Source: Deltaproteobacteria bacterium
Lineage (GTDB): Bacteria; Myxococcota_A; Polyangia; JAAYKL01
DNA length: 32,168 nucleotides
Assembly (NCBI GenBank): GCA_030621515.1
Contig: JAUXHN010000027.1
Coordinates: forward strand, 1 to 32,168
Reading direction: 5' to 3'
A program made the position numbers and the translations under genes. Below the pieces are notes generated by a model. The model saw only the letters and a program-made list of their open reading frames with translations, had not been told where the DNA came from and ran no database searches. Positions 1-7,616 of the stretch are shown piece by piece. How positions within the stretch are numbered: the first letter of the stretch is position 1; every line of letters starts with the position of its first letter.

Positions 1-761
1 AGGTTGACGAGATCGTGGCATAGCTGCCGCAGATCCGTGCCGGAAACGCCCTCCGGCCTCGAGTCCTGGCCGTTTTCATCGTCTCTGTCGTCATTTGCCT
101 GGTATGTCGGATCCGTTTCCCACGGGGGAGTGTTGATGGGCTCGACGCCCTTTGACGACAGCCACTCGGTCATGTGGGCGCGTAACCTGACGGATCTCTT
201 TCCAAACCACCGCTCCCTCTCGCCGGGATATCCCACCAGCACGTCCTTGAACCTGCGGAAGGCGCCCTTCCCGTCGATGGCGATGTTCAGCTTGTCTTTG
301 AGACTGGGCTCCTGCGCGATCTCGATGAACTCCTCCATCCAGCGGTACTGCTCGCGAGACGAGATCGGCTCGACGTAAAGGAAATTCGGATCGTTTTCCA
401 TCTCGCGCAGCTTCGCTTCGGAGTCCTCGGCGCCCCGGAAAACGCGGATCACGTCTCCGGTTATCTTGTGGAGAAAGCTGTGCAACTCCGGCGAGTTGTT
501 TTCCAGGGCACCCTCCAACTCGACCCAGTCGATTGCAACCCTGGCGATCTCCTGGTTCTCGTCCGGGCCATTCTCTCGATCGTCTTGTTCCGTAGCTTCC
601 GTATCTTCGGTAGCTTCCGTGGTGTCATCCGATTTCCATTCGTTTTCGTCGGTTTTCTGCTCGTCGTTCAAGGGAGGTTTGGTATCGCGTTCATCGAAAT
701 CGGGATCGGGATCGGATCTCTCGTTATCCAAATATGGATTATCGTTGCTTAAATCGCTCAT
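1..761 (-). CDS. UPF0158-family protein, 3' end beyond the window
   Basis: An open minus-strand frame runs from an ATG at 761 to the left edge (253 complete codons, no stop), so the C-terminus is missing. The first ~60 residues are very acidic, low-complexity and probably disordered (many D, E, T, N). The central part holds the signature I recognise as UPF0158 (PF03682): a 'PISSREQYRWMEEFIE' stretch followed by 'GKGAFRRFKDVL' and 'ERERWF'. The function of that family is unknown. Two in-frame ATGs exist (767 and 761). An AGGAG lies 8 nt before the 761 ATG but only 2 nt before the other, so 761 is preferred. The gene has the same orientation as the desulfurase upstream but is separated from it by about 170 bp containing a terminator-like hairpin and a promoter candidate. 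Family call fairly sure; role unknown. Confidence 0.75.
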   Translation of the reverse strand, partial: MSDLSNDNPYLDNERSDPDPDFDERDTKPPLNDEQKTDENEWKSDDTTEATEDTEATEQDDRENGPDENQEIARVAIDWVELEGALENNSPELHSFLHKITGDVIRVFRGAEDSEAKLREMENDPNFLYVEPISSREQYRWMEEFIEIAQEPSLKDKLNIAIDGKGAFRRFKDVLVGYPGERERWFGKRSVRLRAHMTEWLSSKGVEPINTPPWETDPTYQANDDRDDENGQDSRPEGVSGTDLRQLCHDLVN

Positions 762-819
762 GCTCATGTCTCCTGTCTATTCAATAGGTCAAGAAAGTCC
801 GTATGGTACTTCTTACCCG

Positions 820-853
820 AAAAAAAACCCGCCACCCGATTGCCCTGTGACGG
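820..853 (-). terminator. Rho-independent terminator-like hairpin ahead of the UPF0158 gene
   Basis: Read on the minus strand, CCGTCAC (853-847) pairs with GTGGCGG (835-829), seven pairs with one G-U, around an 11-nt loop. A G and a run of eight T follow (827-820). It is about 80 bp past the stop of the desulfurase and about 60 bp before the UPF0158 start. It could end the regulator-desulfurase transcript or act as an attenuator for UPF0158. Confidence 0.55.
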
Positions 854-876
854 ATCTCGCCCTAAATAACTGGTTG

Positions 877-905
877 ATATTACCCAATAATGCAATGCTT
901 GACAA
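877..905 (-). promoter_or_regulatory. Candidate sigma70 promoter for the UPF0158 gene
   Basis: On the minus strand TTGTCA (905-900) is followed after exactly 17 nt by TAATAT (882-877), both close to the sigma70 consensus. Transcription would start near 870, just before the hairpin at 853-820, giving a leader of about 110 nt that must read through a terminator-like structure. It is supported by sequence match only. Confidence 0.4.
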
Positions 906-933
906 TAGGTCAACCCGGCGAAAAGAGGCGGAG

Positions 934-2073
934 CTATCGATTTTTGATCTGGAGGAATTCCCTGATCAGGATCTGCGCAGCCGAGGCAATCTGTTCGGCA
1001 GTTGTGTATCTTCCGAGGGTCAACCGCACCGCTCCGAGGGCTTCCTCGGTGGGGATTCCCATGGCCGATAGCACCCTGGACGGAACCTCCATGCCGCCCT
1101 CGTGGCAGGCGGCGCCGGTGGAGGCCGCGATCTCGTCACACCGAGCGAGGAGCAGGCTCCCGCGAATTCCCGGAAAGACGACGTTCAGAGTGTTGGGCAG
1201 CCTCTCATCCTCGTGACCGTTGATCCGTATATCAGGAATGGCCGCCGCCAGGCGCGCCTGGAGATCATCACGCAGCTCGCGCTCCTTTTCCGCTTGTGTA
1301 ATCAGGTTCTCCTCGGCGATGGCACTGGCCTCTCCGAGGGCGGCAATCCCCGCCACGTTCTCGGTCCCCGGCTTGAGGCCTCTCTCTTGCCCGGCTCCCC
1401 TCAGAACGGGCGTGAGTTCGAGACCCGCTCTGATGAAAAGAGCGCCGACGCCCTTGGGCGCGTACAGCTTGTGCCCGGCGATGGAAAGCAGATCCACTCC
1501 AAGCTCGTCCACCTTCACTGGAACCTTGCCGAGGGATTGGGCCGCGTCCGTATGAACTGGAATCCCCCGATCTCTTGCGGCTCCCGAAATCTCGCTCACG
1601 GGCTGTAACGATCCCGTCTCGTTATTGGCGTGCATGATCGTGACCAGGTGCGCTCCACGGGAGATCTCCTCCCGCATCTCGTCGATTTCGATCCGGCAAA
1701 GGGAATCAACGGGTACGCGGGTCACCGTCCAGCCGTTTCTCTCGAGGTGTGCGCACGGCTCGTCGGTGGCCGGATGCTCGATGGTGGTGGTGACGATGCG
1801 TCCGGGCTTACTGTGGTTCCCTGCAACCCCCAGGATGGCCAGGTTGTTGGCTTCCGTTCCGCCGGAGGTGAACAGGATCTCCGAGGTGTCGCATCCGATG
1901 AGGCTCGCCACCTGAGCCCTGGCGACCTCTATCGCCTCTGCGGCGTCGTATCCGATGGGGTGACCGCTGGAGGGGTTGCCCCACTTTTTTTGCAGAAAGA
2001 CTGTCATGCGTTCGAAGACGCGCGGGTCCACGGGGGTGGTGGCGTTGTAATCCAGGTAGATGAGTTCACCCAT
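934..2073 (-). CDS. Cysteine desulfurase / selenocysteine lyase-like PLP enzyme
   Basis: A class V aminotransferase-fold enzyme expected to remove sulfur (or selenium) from cysteine (or selenocysteine), giving alanine and an enzyme-bound persulfide. Numbering from the ATG at 2073 (379 aa): 'YLDYNATTP' at the N-terminus, the 'SGGTEANN' PLP loop, cofactor-stacking His100, the 'HTDAAQ' Asp, and Schiff-base Lys202 preceded by His201 ('AGHKLYAPKG'). The mobile catalytic Cys323 lies in 'STGAACHEGG'. That 'GAACH' loop and the following 'PSRVLSAMGIP...RLTLGR' resemble selenocysteine lyase (SCLY) more than the 'SGSACTS' loop of IscS. A GTG at 2079 is an alternative start. The gene overlaps the stop of the response regulator, so the two are probably translationally coupled. 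No iscU, selD or selA neighbour is present. Sure of the fold and family; substrate uncertain. Confidence 0.9.
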   Translation of the reverse strand: MGELIYLDYNATTPVDPRVFERMTVFLQKKWGNPSSGHPIGYDAAEAIEVARAQVASLIGCDTSEILFTSGGTEANNLAILGVAGNHSKPGRIVTTTIEHPATDEPCAHLERNGWTVTRVPVDSLCRIEIDEMREEISRGAHLVTIMHANNETGSLQPVSEISGAARDRGIPVHTDAAQSLGKVPVKVDELGVDLLSIAGHKLYAPKGVGALFIRAGLELTPVLRGAGQERGLKPGTENVAGIAALGEASAIAEENLITQAEKERELRDDLQARLAAAIPDIRINGHEDERLPNTLNVVFPGIRGSLLLARCDEIAASTGAACHEGGMEVPSRVLSAMGIPTEEALGAVRLTLGRYTTAEQIASAAQILIREFLQIKNR

Positions 2074-2075
2074 GC

Positions 2076-2765
2076 TCACACCAGCTTGTAGCCCTGTCCG
2101 TATACGGTGAGGATGTGTCTTGGCTGGGCGGGATCCTCCTCGAGCTTCCGCCGCAACTTCATGATGAAGTTGTCCACGGTCCGGTTGGTCGGGTTCGCGT
2201 CCATCCCCCAGACCACATCGAGGATCTCATCCCTGGAGACAGGTTCCCCGCGTCGTTCGTCCAGAAGTTGCAGGATAGCCGTGGCATAGAAACCAAGATC
2301 GACTTGTTCCCCGCGCACGAGGGCGTTGTGGGTGTCCAGGTCAACCTGTGCGTCACCCACGGCGACCGTGGAAGAGACTCGTTGTTTGGCCGCGTCCACC
2401 CGGCGAAAGATAGTCCTCACACGAGCCAGCAGCTCGCCGAAGGAAAACGGTTTGGTGACGTAATCGTCGGCGCCCGCCTCGAGACCGCGGATGATGTCGT
2501 TTTCCTGGGATCGCGCGGAGAGGATCAGGATGGGCGCCATCTGGTCCTTTGCCCGAAGCTCCTGACAAACCTGGAAGCCGTTTTTCCCCGGGAGCATCAG
2601 ATCGAGCACGACGAGATCCGGGTTGATCTTCTCCGCCAGCTCGATGCCCTTCTCTCCGGTCTCCGCCGAGCTGACCTCGAATCCCTCAAAGGTAAACGCG
2701 TCCGTGAGTCCGAGGATCAGATCCTTCTCATCTTCGATAACCAGAATGCGGCGCTTGGTCGGCAT
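2076..2765 (-). CDS. OmpR/PhoB-family response regulator
   Basis: A 229-residue two-component response regulator. The receiver domain (about residues 5-118) has the acidic pair E11/D12, the phosphoacceptor Asp55 in 'VVLDLMLPG', and the conserved Lys105 in 'VTKPFS'. The C-terminal winged helix (about 130-229) is of the OmpR type, with 'PVSRDEILDVVWG', 'NRTVDNFIMKLRRKLE' and the terminal 'TVYGQGYKLV' wing. It should bind DNA as a phosphorylated dimer. No histidine kinase lies next to it, so it is an orphan here; the kinases at 13572-16792 are far away. It shares an overlapping end with the desulfurase, which suggests joint expression. Divergent from the TPR lipoprotein gene across 85 bp. Confidence 0.93.
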   Translation of the reverse strand: MPTKRRILVIEDEKDLILGLTDAFTFEGFEVSSAETGEKGIELAEKINPDLVVLDLMLPGKNGFQVCQELRAKDQMAPILILSARSQENDIIRGLEAGADDYVTKPFSFGELLARVRTIFRRVDAAKQRVSSTVAVGDAQVDLDTHNALVRGEQVDLGFYATAILQLLDERRGEPVSRDEILDVVWGMDANPTNRTVDNFIMKLRRKLEEDPAQPRHILTVYGQGYKLV

Positions 2766-2850
2766 GGATTGAAAGGTACCAAAGGCTAGCTTCGAGGTCT
2801 ACCCGTCTTAAGGGCATGACATTAAAACCAACTGTTGTTATGCAAGATGG

Positions 2851-3981
2851 ATGCGGATCTTCACATCTTTTGTTGTCACAGCGGTGTGTATGGCTCTCGC
2901 CGGGTGCGGCGGTGGAAGTCGAGTGCTGGACACGAAGCAGGCCACCGTGAATCTGGAGATCGGCAGGTTCGAGGGCAGAGCATACGGCTCCTACAACTCG
3001 TATGAGCACATGGTGCGAGCGGAGGTCCTCGCGAAGAGGGGAGACTTCGAAGGCGCAGCGGATGAGATGGAAGAGGCCCTGTTCTCGGATCCCGACGATT
3101 TTCTGCTGCGCACCGAGTACGCCGAAATACTGATGAATCTCGGTGAATACGGGAGGGCGAAAAGACATCTGGCCCGCGCTGTTCTCATCGAGCCGACCGC
3201 TGAAGTTGCCTGGCTCGCGCTGGCCCGGTTGTACGCCGCGATGGGAGAAGACGGAAAGGCCGTCGATGCGGCCAGACACGGTATGCGCGTGGAGCCGGGG
3301 GGTGTCGAGTCGGCCATGTGGCTTGCCGATCGCCATCGTCACGCCGGCAAGCCGAAAAAAGCCGTCGAGATGTATCGTAAAGTGCTCGTGGCCGAGCCCC
3401 TCAATCTGGGCGCCCTCAGGGCTCTGGGTGAGGTGGCCGATGAGGCGGGGGATCACGAGGAGGCGGTGGATCGACTGACATTGTACATGGAGTCGGGCGG
3501 CGACGACACATCGGCTCTTGTCAGGTTGGCGAGCGTTCACCTTGAGGAGGGGGCTACGGAGAAGGGTATCGATTTCCTGGAAGCGGCAGTCCGCATGGAC
3601 CCGAAAGACTCGGAGATTCGCCTGGAGCTGATCCGGGCGCTGAGTGGAGCGCGGCTCGCGGACAGGGTCGTGCGTCACGTGCGTTCCTTGCCGGCCCTGA
3701 GTTCTTCGGATGTGGAGGGCGTCACTCAGAGGGCTGTGTGGCTGGAGCAGGCGGGGCGGCCCTACGAGGCCAGGTCGTTGTTGGTGGCCGGAGCGGGTCG
3801 GTCCCCGCGCGATCCTCGGGCGCGGTTGGCTCTGGTCGAGATCGAGATGACCCTGGGGCGAATAGAGATCGCGAGGCTTCTGCTTGAAGGCGGCCGCGAC
3901 GTGTGGCCCGAGGATTCGATGAACCGGGTGGAGCAGCTTCTGGAAATTATCGATCGGCCGAAAACCGGAGGGGAAAAATGA
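2851..3981 (+). CDS. TPR-repeat lipoprotein
   Basis: A 376-residue protein with a lipoprotein signal peptide (short basic N-terminus, hydrophobic core, lipobox 'LAGC' with Cys19), so it is probably anchored in the outer or inner membrane facing the periplasm. From about residue 55 to 300 it shows successive ~34-residue tetratricopeptide repeats, for example 'AKRGDFEGAADEMEEALFSD', 'LGEYGRAKRHLARAV', 'AGKPKKAVEMYRKVL' and 'EEGATEKGIDFLEAAV'. TPR arrays bind protein partners, and many act as assembly factors of envelope complexes; no specific partner can be named. The start at 2851 places the signal peptide correctly although the ribosome binding site is weak. Its stop overlaps the start of the next small gene. 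Confidence 0.85.
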   Translation: MRIFTSFVVTAVCMALAGCGGGSRVLDTKQATVNLEIGRFEGRAYGSYNSYEHMVRAEVLAKRGDFEGAADEMEEALFSDPDDFLLRTEYAEILMNLGEYGRAKRHLARAVLIEPTAEVAWLALARLYAAMGEDGKAVDAARHGMRVEPGGVESAMWLADRHRHAGKPKKAVEMYRKVLVAEPLNLGALRALGEVADEAGDHEEAVDRLTLYMESGGDDTSALVRLASVHLEEGATEKGIDFLEAAVRMDPKDSEIRLELIRALSGARLADRVVRHVRSLPALSSSDVEGVTQRAVWLEQAGRPYEARSLLVAGAGRSPRDPRARLALVEIEMTLGRIEIARLLLEGGRDVWPEDSMNRVEQLLEIIDRPKTGGEK

Positions 3982-4193
3982 AGAAGTGGGAGTACAAGGT
4001 GGTGGACTCGAAAGATATCCGGCGCGACGGGCTGTTCAAGGGCAAGACCCGGGAGTCCATCGAGAAGTACCTGAACGAGCTCGGCGAGCAGGGGTGGGAG
4101 CTGGTGAACATGGACTTCCGGGAACTGGAAAGCCGATCATCCTTCAGCGGAGTCATGAAAAGGGAAGTAGGGGCGAGGCCTGCCTCGCCCTGA
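3978..4193 (+). CDS. Small DUF4177-like protein
   Basis: A 71-residue protein starting with ATG inside an ATGA overlap with the TPR gene stop, behind a strong GGAGGGG. The pattern 'KKWEYKVV' followed by an amphipathic helix and 'LNELGEQGWELVNMD' is that of DUF4177, a small single-domain family of unknown function found in many bacteria. The predicted topology is beta strand, helix, then 'GWELV' strand. The last eight residues (VGARPASP) are encoded by a GC-rich palindrome that also runs up to the stop codon, so the natural C-terminus may have been replaced. Coupling to the TPR gene suggests co-translation. Gene real; function unknown. Confidence 0.75.
   Translation: MKKWEYKVVDSKDIRRDGLFKGKTRESIEKYLNELGEQGWELVNMDFRELESRSSFSGVMKREVGARPASP
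4167..4192 (+). repeat. Short GC-rich palindrome (REP-like) at the end of the DUF4177-like gene
   Basis: GGGCGAGG at 4171-4178 and CCTCGCCC at 4183-4190 form a perfect 8-bp stem with a 4-nt loop, preceded by 'GTAG' at 4167-4170. This looks like one of the dispersed 'GTAGGGGCGA...' palindromic elements known from many environmental bacterial genomes (from memory, not searched). No T-run follows, so it is not a typical terminator. Confidence 0.5.
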
Positions 4194-4309
4194 TATCCAA
4201 TGACCGACAACCACTGAAGATCATTTGCCTTTCTGAGGTGCTTCTGGGGTGCCAGTCATCTTTTTTTAGTGCTGCTATAGGCTCCAAAACGCAAAGCACT
4301 CCATTTCAC

Positions 4310-4391
4310 TAAGAAAGAATACTTTACATTTGCCGCTCGTTAAGAAAGAATACTTTGTTAGCGGCAACAGTTAAGAAAGAATACTTTCTTT
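4310..4391 (+). promoter_or_regulatory. Three 16-bp iterons with 31-bp period upstream of fic
   Basis: TAAGAAAGAATACTTT occurs identically at 4310-4325, 4341-4356 and 4372-4387, an exact 31-bp period (about three helical turns, hence the same DNA face). The third copy extends to a perfect palindrome, AAGAAAG-AATA-CTTTCTT (4374-4391). The two 15-nt spacers carry complementary TTGCCGCT and AGCGGCAA. The array ends 11 bp before the fic start codon and overlaps any likely promoter or leader. It is most likely the binding array of a repressor, plausibly the wHTH domain of the Fic protein itself. Confidence 0.75.
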
Positions 4392-4401
4392 TGAGGGCAA
4401 C

Positions 4402-5562
4402 ATGAGGACAACCGGAAAATATAGCAAAACGATTGTCACAGGAGAGGAAGTGACAGCGTTTATCCCAGATCCTCTACCGCCGAAAAACCCTGTATTAAAT
4501 ATGGATGATGAGGCTACGGAGCTTCTTCAAAGAGCTGAGCATGCCTTGTCTCGGCTGGCTCTGGCCGGTGAAATGGTGCCGTCAATTGATTGGTTTATCT
4601 ACGGGTTCGTTCGAAAAGAGGCTGTCGTTTCTTCCCAAATAGAAGGAACACAGGCCACGCTGGTAGACTTGCTAAAATTCGAAGCAGACACAGTAGAGCC
4701 TGCCCAAAATGCAGACATCGCAGAGATATGCAACTATGTCGAGGCGCTCTCTTTCGCCCGCGCCGAACTCAATCGGGATGATGGTCTACCGCTGTCCATG
4801 CGACTGCTCAATCAAATCCATTATCGCCTCATGCAAGGAGTGCGCGGTAAAGACAAGTTGCCGGGTGAGATTCGGAGAAGTCAAAACTGGATTGGCGGCA
4901 CCCGGCCGGGAAACGCCATGTTCGTTCCACCACCGCACACAGCATTGCCGGAGCTTCTTTCTGTGTTCGAAAAATACATCCACGCCGAGGGTGAATTACA
5001 TCCCCTCGTTCGGGCGGGTCTGCTCCATGTTCAGTTTGAAACCATTCACCCCTATCTGGACGGAAATGGGCGAATCGGCCGTCTGCTCGTCACTTTGCTC
5101 CTCGAACACTGGCGTTTGCTGCCGGTTCCACTGCTGTATTTGAGTCTCTTTTTTAAACGCCACCGTGATGAATACTATCGACGACTTGCGGCGGTTCGTA
5201 CAGAAGGTGATTGGGAAGGATGGACCAGGTACTTCCTCGAAGCAGTGGCCACCATTGCTGCAGAAGCAACAACTTGTGCAAGGGACCTTTTCACTCTGAT
5301 CAGTCGGGATCGCAATCGGGTTCTTGCCACCCCCCGGACGACCATCATGACCGCCAGGCTCTTCGAGTTTTTGCCCGAACATCCGATTGTTACGATGGCA
5401 AAAGTTATGGAGTTATTGTCGACGACAAGACCTACAGCGAACAAGGCCATCCAGACGCTGCTCGATATGGGTGTACTCCAGGAAACCACCGGAAAAAAGC
5501 GGGACCGCGCATTTGGATACGTTGGATATCTGGACCTGCTCAAGGTTGGAACAGAGTTATGA
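4402..5562 (+). CDS. Fic-family AMP-transferase with C-terminal winged helix
   Basis: A 386-residue Fic protein, expected to transfer AMP from ATP to hydroxyl side chains of target proteins in the cytoplasm. The core motif HPYLDGNGRIGR (residues 216-227) is complete, including catalytic His216, the acidic residue and both Arg. An N-terminal Fic_N segment carries the inhibitory motif 'SSQIEGTQ' (Glu81 of S/TxxxE-G), so it is of the class II, self-inhibited type. 'RRSQNWIGG' and the 'PPP' flap region are also present. The last ~75 residues ('PIVTMAKVMELLSTTRPTANKAIQTLLDMGVL') form a winged helix-turn-helix. GAGGG lies 4 nt before the ATG. Codon use is visibly less GC-rich than in the flanking genes, suggesting horizontal acquisition. 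No antitoxin gene is adjacent. It converges on mvaD with an 8-bp gap. Confidence 0.93.
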   Translation: MRTTGKYSKTIVTGEEVTAFIPDPLPPKNPVLNMDDEATELLQRAEHALSRLALAGEMVPSIDWFIYGFVRKEAVVSSQIEGTQATLVDLLKFEADTVEPAQNADIAEICNYVEALSFARAELNRDDGLPLSMRLLNQIHYRLMQGVRGKDKLPGEIRRSQNWIGGTRPGNAMFVPPPHTALPELLSVFEKYIHAEGELHPLVRAGLLHVQFETIHPYLDGNGRIGRLLVTLLLEHWRLLPVPLLYLSLFFKRHRDEYYRRLAAVRTEGDWEGWTRYFLEAVATIAAEATTCARDLFTLISRDRNRVLATPRTTIMTARLFEFLPEHPIVTMAKVMELLSTTRPTANKAIQTLLDMGVLQETTGKKRDRAFGYVGYLDLLKVGTEL

Positions 5563-5570
5563 AATCGGAG

Positions 5571-6554
5571 CTAGATTATCCGTGCGCCCGAGGTGAGCTT
5601 GCAGCGGATTATGTCCGTTATTCCGGGCAATTGTGAAAGAGCGCCAATGATGGATAATTCATCGTTTGGCGAACATAATATCTTGGGTTGCGGTCCCGCG
5701 TCGCAGGTGAACCAGGCCTCGAGTCCTTTCGCCCGAAGCTCTCGAACCAGGTGCAGAGCCTCTACCGTTACCCCGTTCCAGAACAAGATCGCCGGCCGGG
5801 CGGCGAGGGCAGCTCCGTGCATGGCCAGGGCCGATCTCTCGGTAATCTCCCCGAGTTTTCCGAGATCCCTGTCATTCACCGCAGCGATCGCCTCCTCGAG
5901 GTCCACTATTGTCGATTCGATCCAGGCGGCGTAGTAAGGCGAGGTTTTCCTGGTGTGCTCCATCGCCTCGGTGGAGCCGATCTTTTTGGGACCGGGATCG
6001 GTCACTCCCGCGACCAGTCTCAGATCCCAGTCTCCCGGGCCCGCGATGGATCGGGCCGTGCTGTCGAGACCGTCCCGTTGTTTCCCTTTTTCCCACACGA
6101 CGATTCCGCCGGGGATGGATCGCGCGGCCGAGCCTGATCCCCTGCGGGCCAGGGCGCTGAGACCCGATTCGTCCAGGGACAGGCCGTACGCCTCGGCGCC
6201 GGCAACGGCGAGGGCTGCGAACCCCGATGCCGACGAGGCGAGTCCGGCCGCTGTGGGAAAGTTGTTCTCCGTGCGGACCCGGGCGTGGATGCGGGCTCCT
6301 GCCATTTCCCGGACCAGGTCCAGAAACCCGGATACTCTCCTTGAAAAGGACGAATCGGCTACCTCGCCGTCCATGAAGATCTCATCGGCCGCAAGCGAGG
6401 GATCCGTCTGAACCTCTGTCCTTGTTTCAAGAGGAGCGAGGGTCAGGGAAAGACTCCCGGCTGCCGGCAGGTTCAGATCTATATCCCGTTTTCCAAAATA
6501 TTTGACGAGGGCTACGTTGGCCGGCGCCCGCGCAATAGCGATCTTCGTGTTCAT
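5571..6554 (-). CDS. mvaD: Diphosphomevalonate decarboxylase
   Basis: A 327-residue GHMP-superfamily enzyme that phosphorylates and decarboxylates mevalonate 5-diphosphate to isopentenyl diphosphate with ATP. Family signatures are 'PANVALVKYFGKRD' near the N-terminus, 'LNLP' with 'SLSLTL', the nucleotide-binding 'NFPTAAGLASSASGFAAL' (98-115), 'RRGSGSAARSI' (138-147), and the catalytic Asp285 in 'TCDAGPQPK'. Length matches the family. Its ATG overlaps the stop of fni by 4 bp (ATGA), so it is the last gene of the isoprenoid operon. Mevalonate kinase, phosphomevalonate kinase and HMG-CoA reductase are not in the window. A closely related decarboxylase acting on mevalonate 5-phosphate cannot be excluded, but the motif set fits the classical enzyme. 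Confidence 0.93.
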   Translation of the reverse strand: MNTKIAIARAPANVALVKYFGKRDIDLNLPAAGSLSLTLAPLETRTEVQTDPSLAADEIFMDGEVADSSFSRRVSGFLDLVREMAGARIHARVRTENNFPTAAGLASSASGFAALAVAGAEAYGLSLDESGLSALARRGSGSAARSIPGGIVVWEKGKQRDGLDSTARSIAGPGDWDLRLVAGVTDPGPKKIGSTEAMEHTRKTSPYYAAWIESTIVDLEEAIAAVNDRDLGKLGEITERSALAMHGAALAARPAILFWNGVTVEALHLVRELRAKGLEAWFTCDAGPQPKILCSPNDELSIIGALSQLPGITDIIRCKLTSGARII

Positions 6555-7615
6555 CTCCCCTGCCAGCCGGTTTCGATCCAGCGGGAGAGATCGGGTCCTA
6601 GAACCCGTGGAACAGAAGAAAGCGCTGCGAGATCGGCGGCGCCGCAGCCGACCATCGCAATCTTCAGACCGAAGATCAGGTCTTCGAGATACTCTTGCAC
6701 CGAACGAATACCGCCCTTCTCAAGGGCCTGGATCAGGGGCGCGGCCACTCCGGTGAGCGCAGCGCCCATGGCGACGGCCCTGGCCATGTCGAGTCCGCTG
6801 CGGATACCGCCGGATGAGATGACCGAGAAGCCCTGATCCACCATCCACGCAGTGGAGACCGCGGTGGGAATTCCCCAGTCCCACATGATCTTTCCGACCC
6901 TCTCCTGGGCGCCATCGGCTCTGAGCGCTTCAACCCCGATCCAGGATGTTCCGCCGGCGCCCGCCACCTCCACGACCCCCACACCTGCCTTTTTCAGATC
7001 CTCTCCGTCTCGCCACGACAGGCCGCAACCCGTCTCCTTTACAAAGATCGTCAGGTCATCCCCCGCAGCATCAACGAGCGCAGCGACGGCGTCGATTATG
7101 CCCGTGAAGTCCGTGTCACCCCCCGGCTGGATCAACTCCATTATCGGGTTGAGGTGAACACCGATGCCGTCTGCGCCGATTTTTGCGATGGCCTCCAGCA
7201 CCGGTCCGGGGCCGGTTCGCACGATCTCGGTGGCGCCGATATTCCCCATCACCAGGGCGTCAGGGGCGACATCCCGCACCTGGAAATCGGCCGCGCGCGC
7301 TGGATCGCTCAACATGGGACGCATGCTGCCGAGGCAAAATCCGATTCCCAGCTCCTGTGCAGTGGCGGCCAGTTCCTTGTTGATGACAACGGCCTCCGAG
7401 CTGCCACCGGTCATCGCGCTTATCCACAGGGGTGCGGCGAGAGATTTGCCCGCGATGCTCGTGCTTGTGTCCACGTCTTGCATCCGGAGCTCCGGCAGGG
7501 CCCTTTGGATCAGCTCCAGCTGCTCGAACAAGGTGGTCTTGTTTTTATATGCGACTTCGTCTGTGGCACACAGGGAAAGGTGATCCGCCTTTCTCTTCTC
7601 GCTGGTCGACGCCAT
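6551..7615 (-). CDS. fni: Type 2 isopentenyl-diphosphate delta-isomerase
   Basis: A 354-residue FMN- and NAD(P)H-dependent TIM-barrel enzyme that interconverts isopentenyl and dimethylallyl diphosphate. Diagnostic motifs are 'RKADHL' (8-13), 'ISAMTGG' near 66-72, 'GVHLNPIMELIQPGGD' with the substrate-binding His-Leu-Asn and Gln, 'VKETGCGLS', 'VAGAGGTSW' and the FMN-phosphate 'SSGGIRSG'. It is unrelated to the metal-dependent type 1 enzyme. Only one base separates the DUF35 stop from its ATG (TGA-A-ATG), and it overlaps mvaD downstream, showing tight operon packing. Type 2 isomerases are common in archaea and in bacteria using the mevalonate route, which agrees with the context. Confidence 0.95.
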   Translation of the reverse strand: MASTSEKRKADHLSLCATDEVAYKNKTTLFEQLELIQRALPELRMQDVDTSTSIAGKSLAAPLWISAMTGGSSEAVVINKELAATAQELGIGFCLGSMRPMLSDPARAADFQVRDVAPDALVMGNIGATEIVRTGPGPVLEAIAKIGADGIGVHLNPIMELIQPGGDTDFTGIIDAVAALVDAAGDDLTIFVKETGCGLSWRDGEDLKKAGVGVVEVAGAGGTSWIGVEALRADGAQERVGKIMWDWGIPTAVSTAWMVDQGFSVISSGGIRSGLDMARAVAMGAALTGVAAPLIQALEKGGIRSVQEYLEDLIFGLKIAMVGCGAADLAALSSVPRVLGPDLSRWIETGWQGR

Positions 7616-7616
7616 T

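Larger units (their letters stand above)
782..913 (-). repeat. 11-bp direct repeat flanking the UPF0158 leader
   Basis: TTGACCTATTG (minus strand) occurs twice, at 792-782 and 913-903, 121 bp apart, on either side of the promoter candidate and hairpin. The upstream copy overlaps the -35 region candidate and the downstream copy sits about 20 bp before the start codon. They could be operator half-copies; chance is not excluded. Confidence 0.35.

Noticed and set aside
2728-3678. 316-codon minus-strand frame opposite the TPR lipoprotein gene
   Set aside because: Composition-driven shadow; the plus strand has a signal peptide and clear TPR repeats.
4310-4387. Short regularly spaced repeats resembling a CRISPR array
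   Set aside because: Only three 16-bp repeats with 15-nt spacers that are complementary to each other, placed directly before a start codon and with no cas genes; an operator array fits better.
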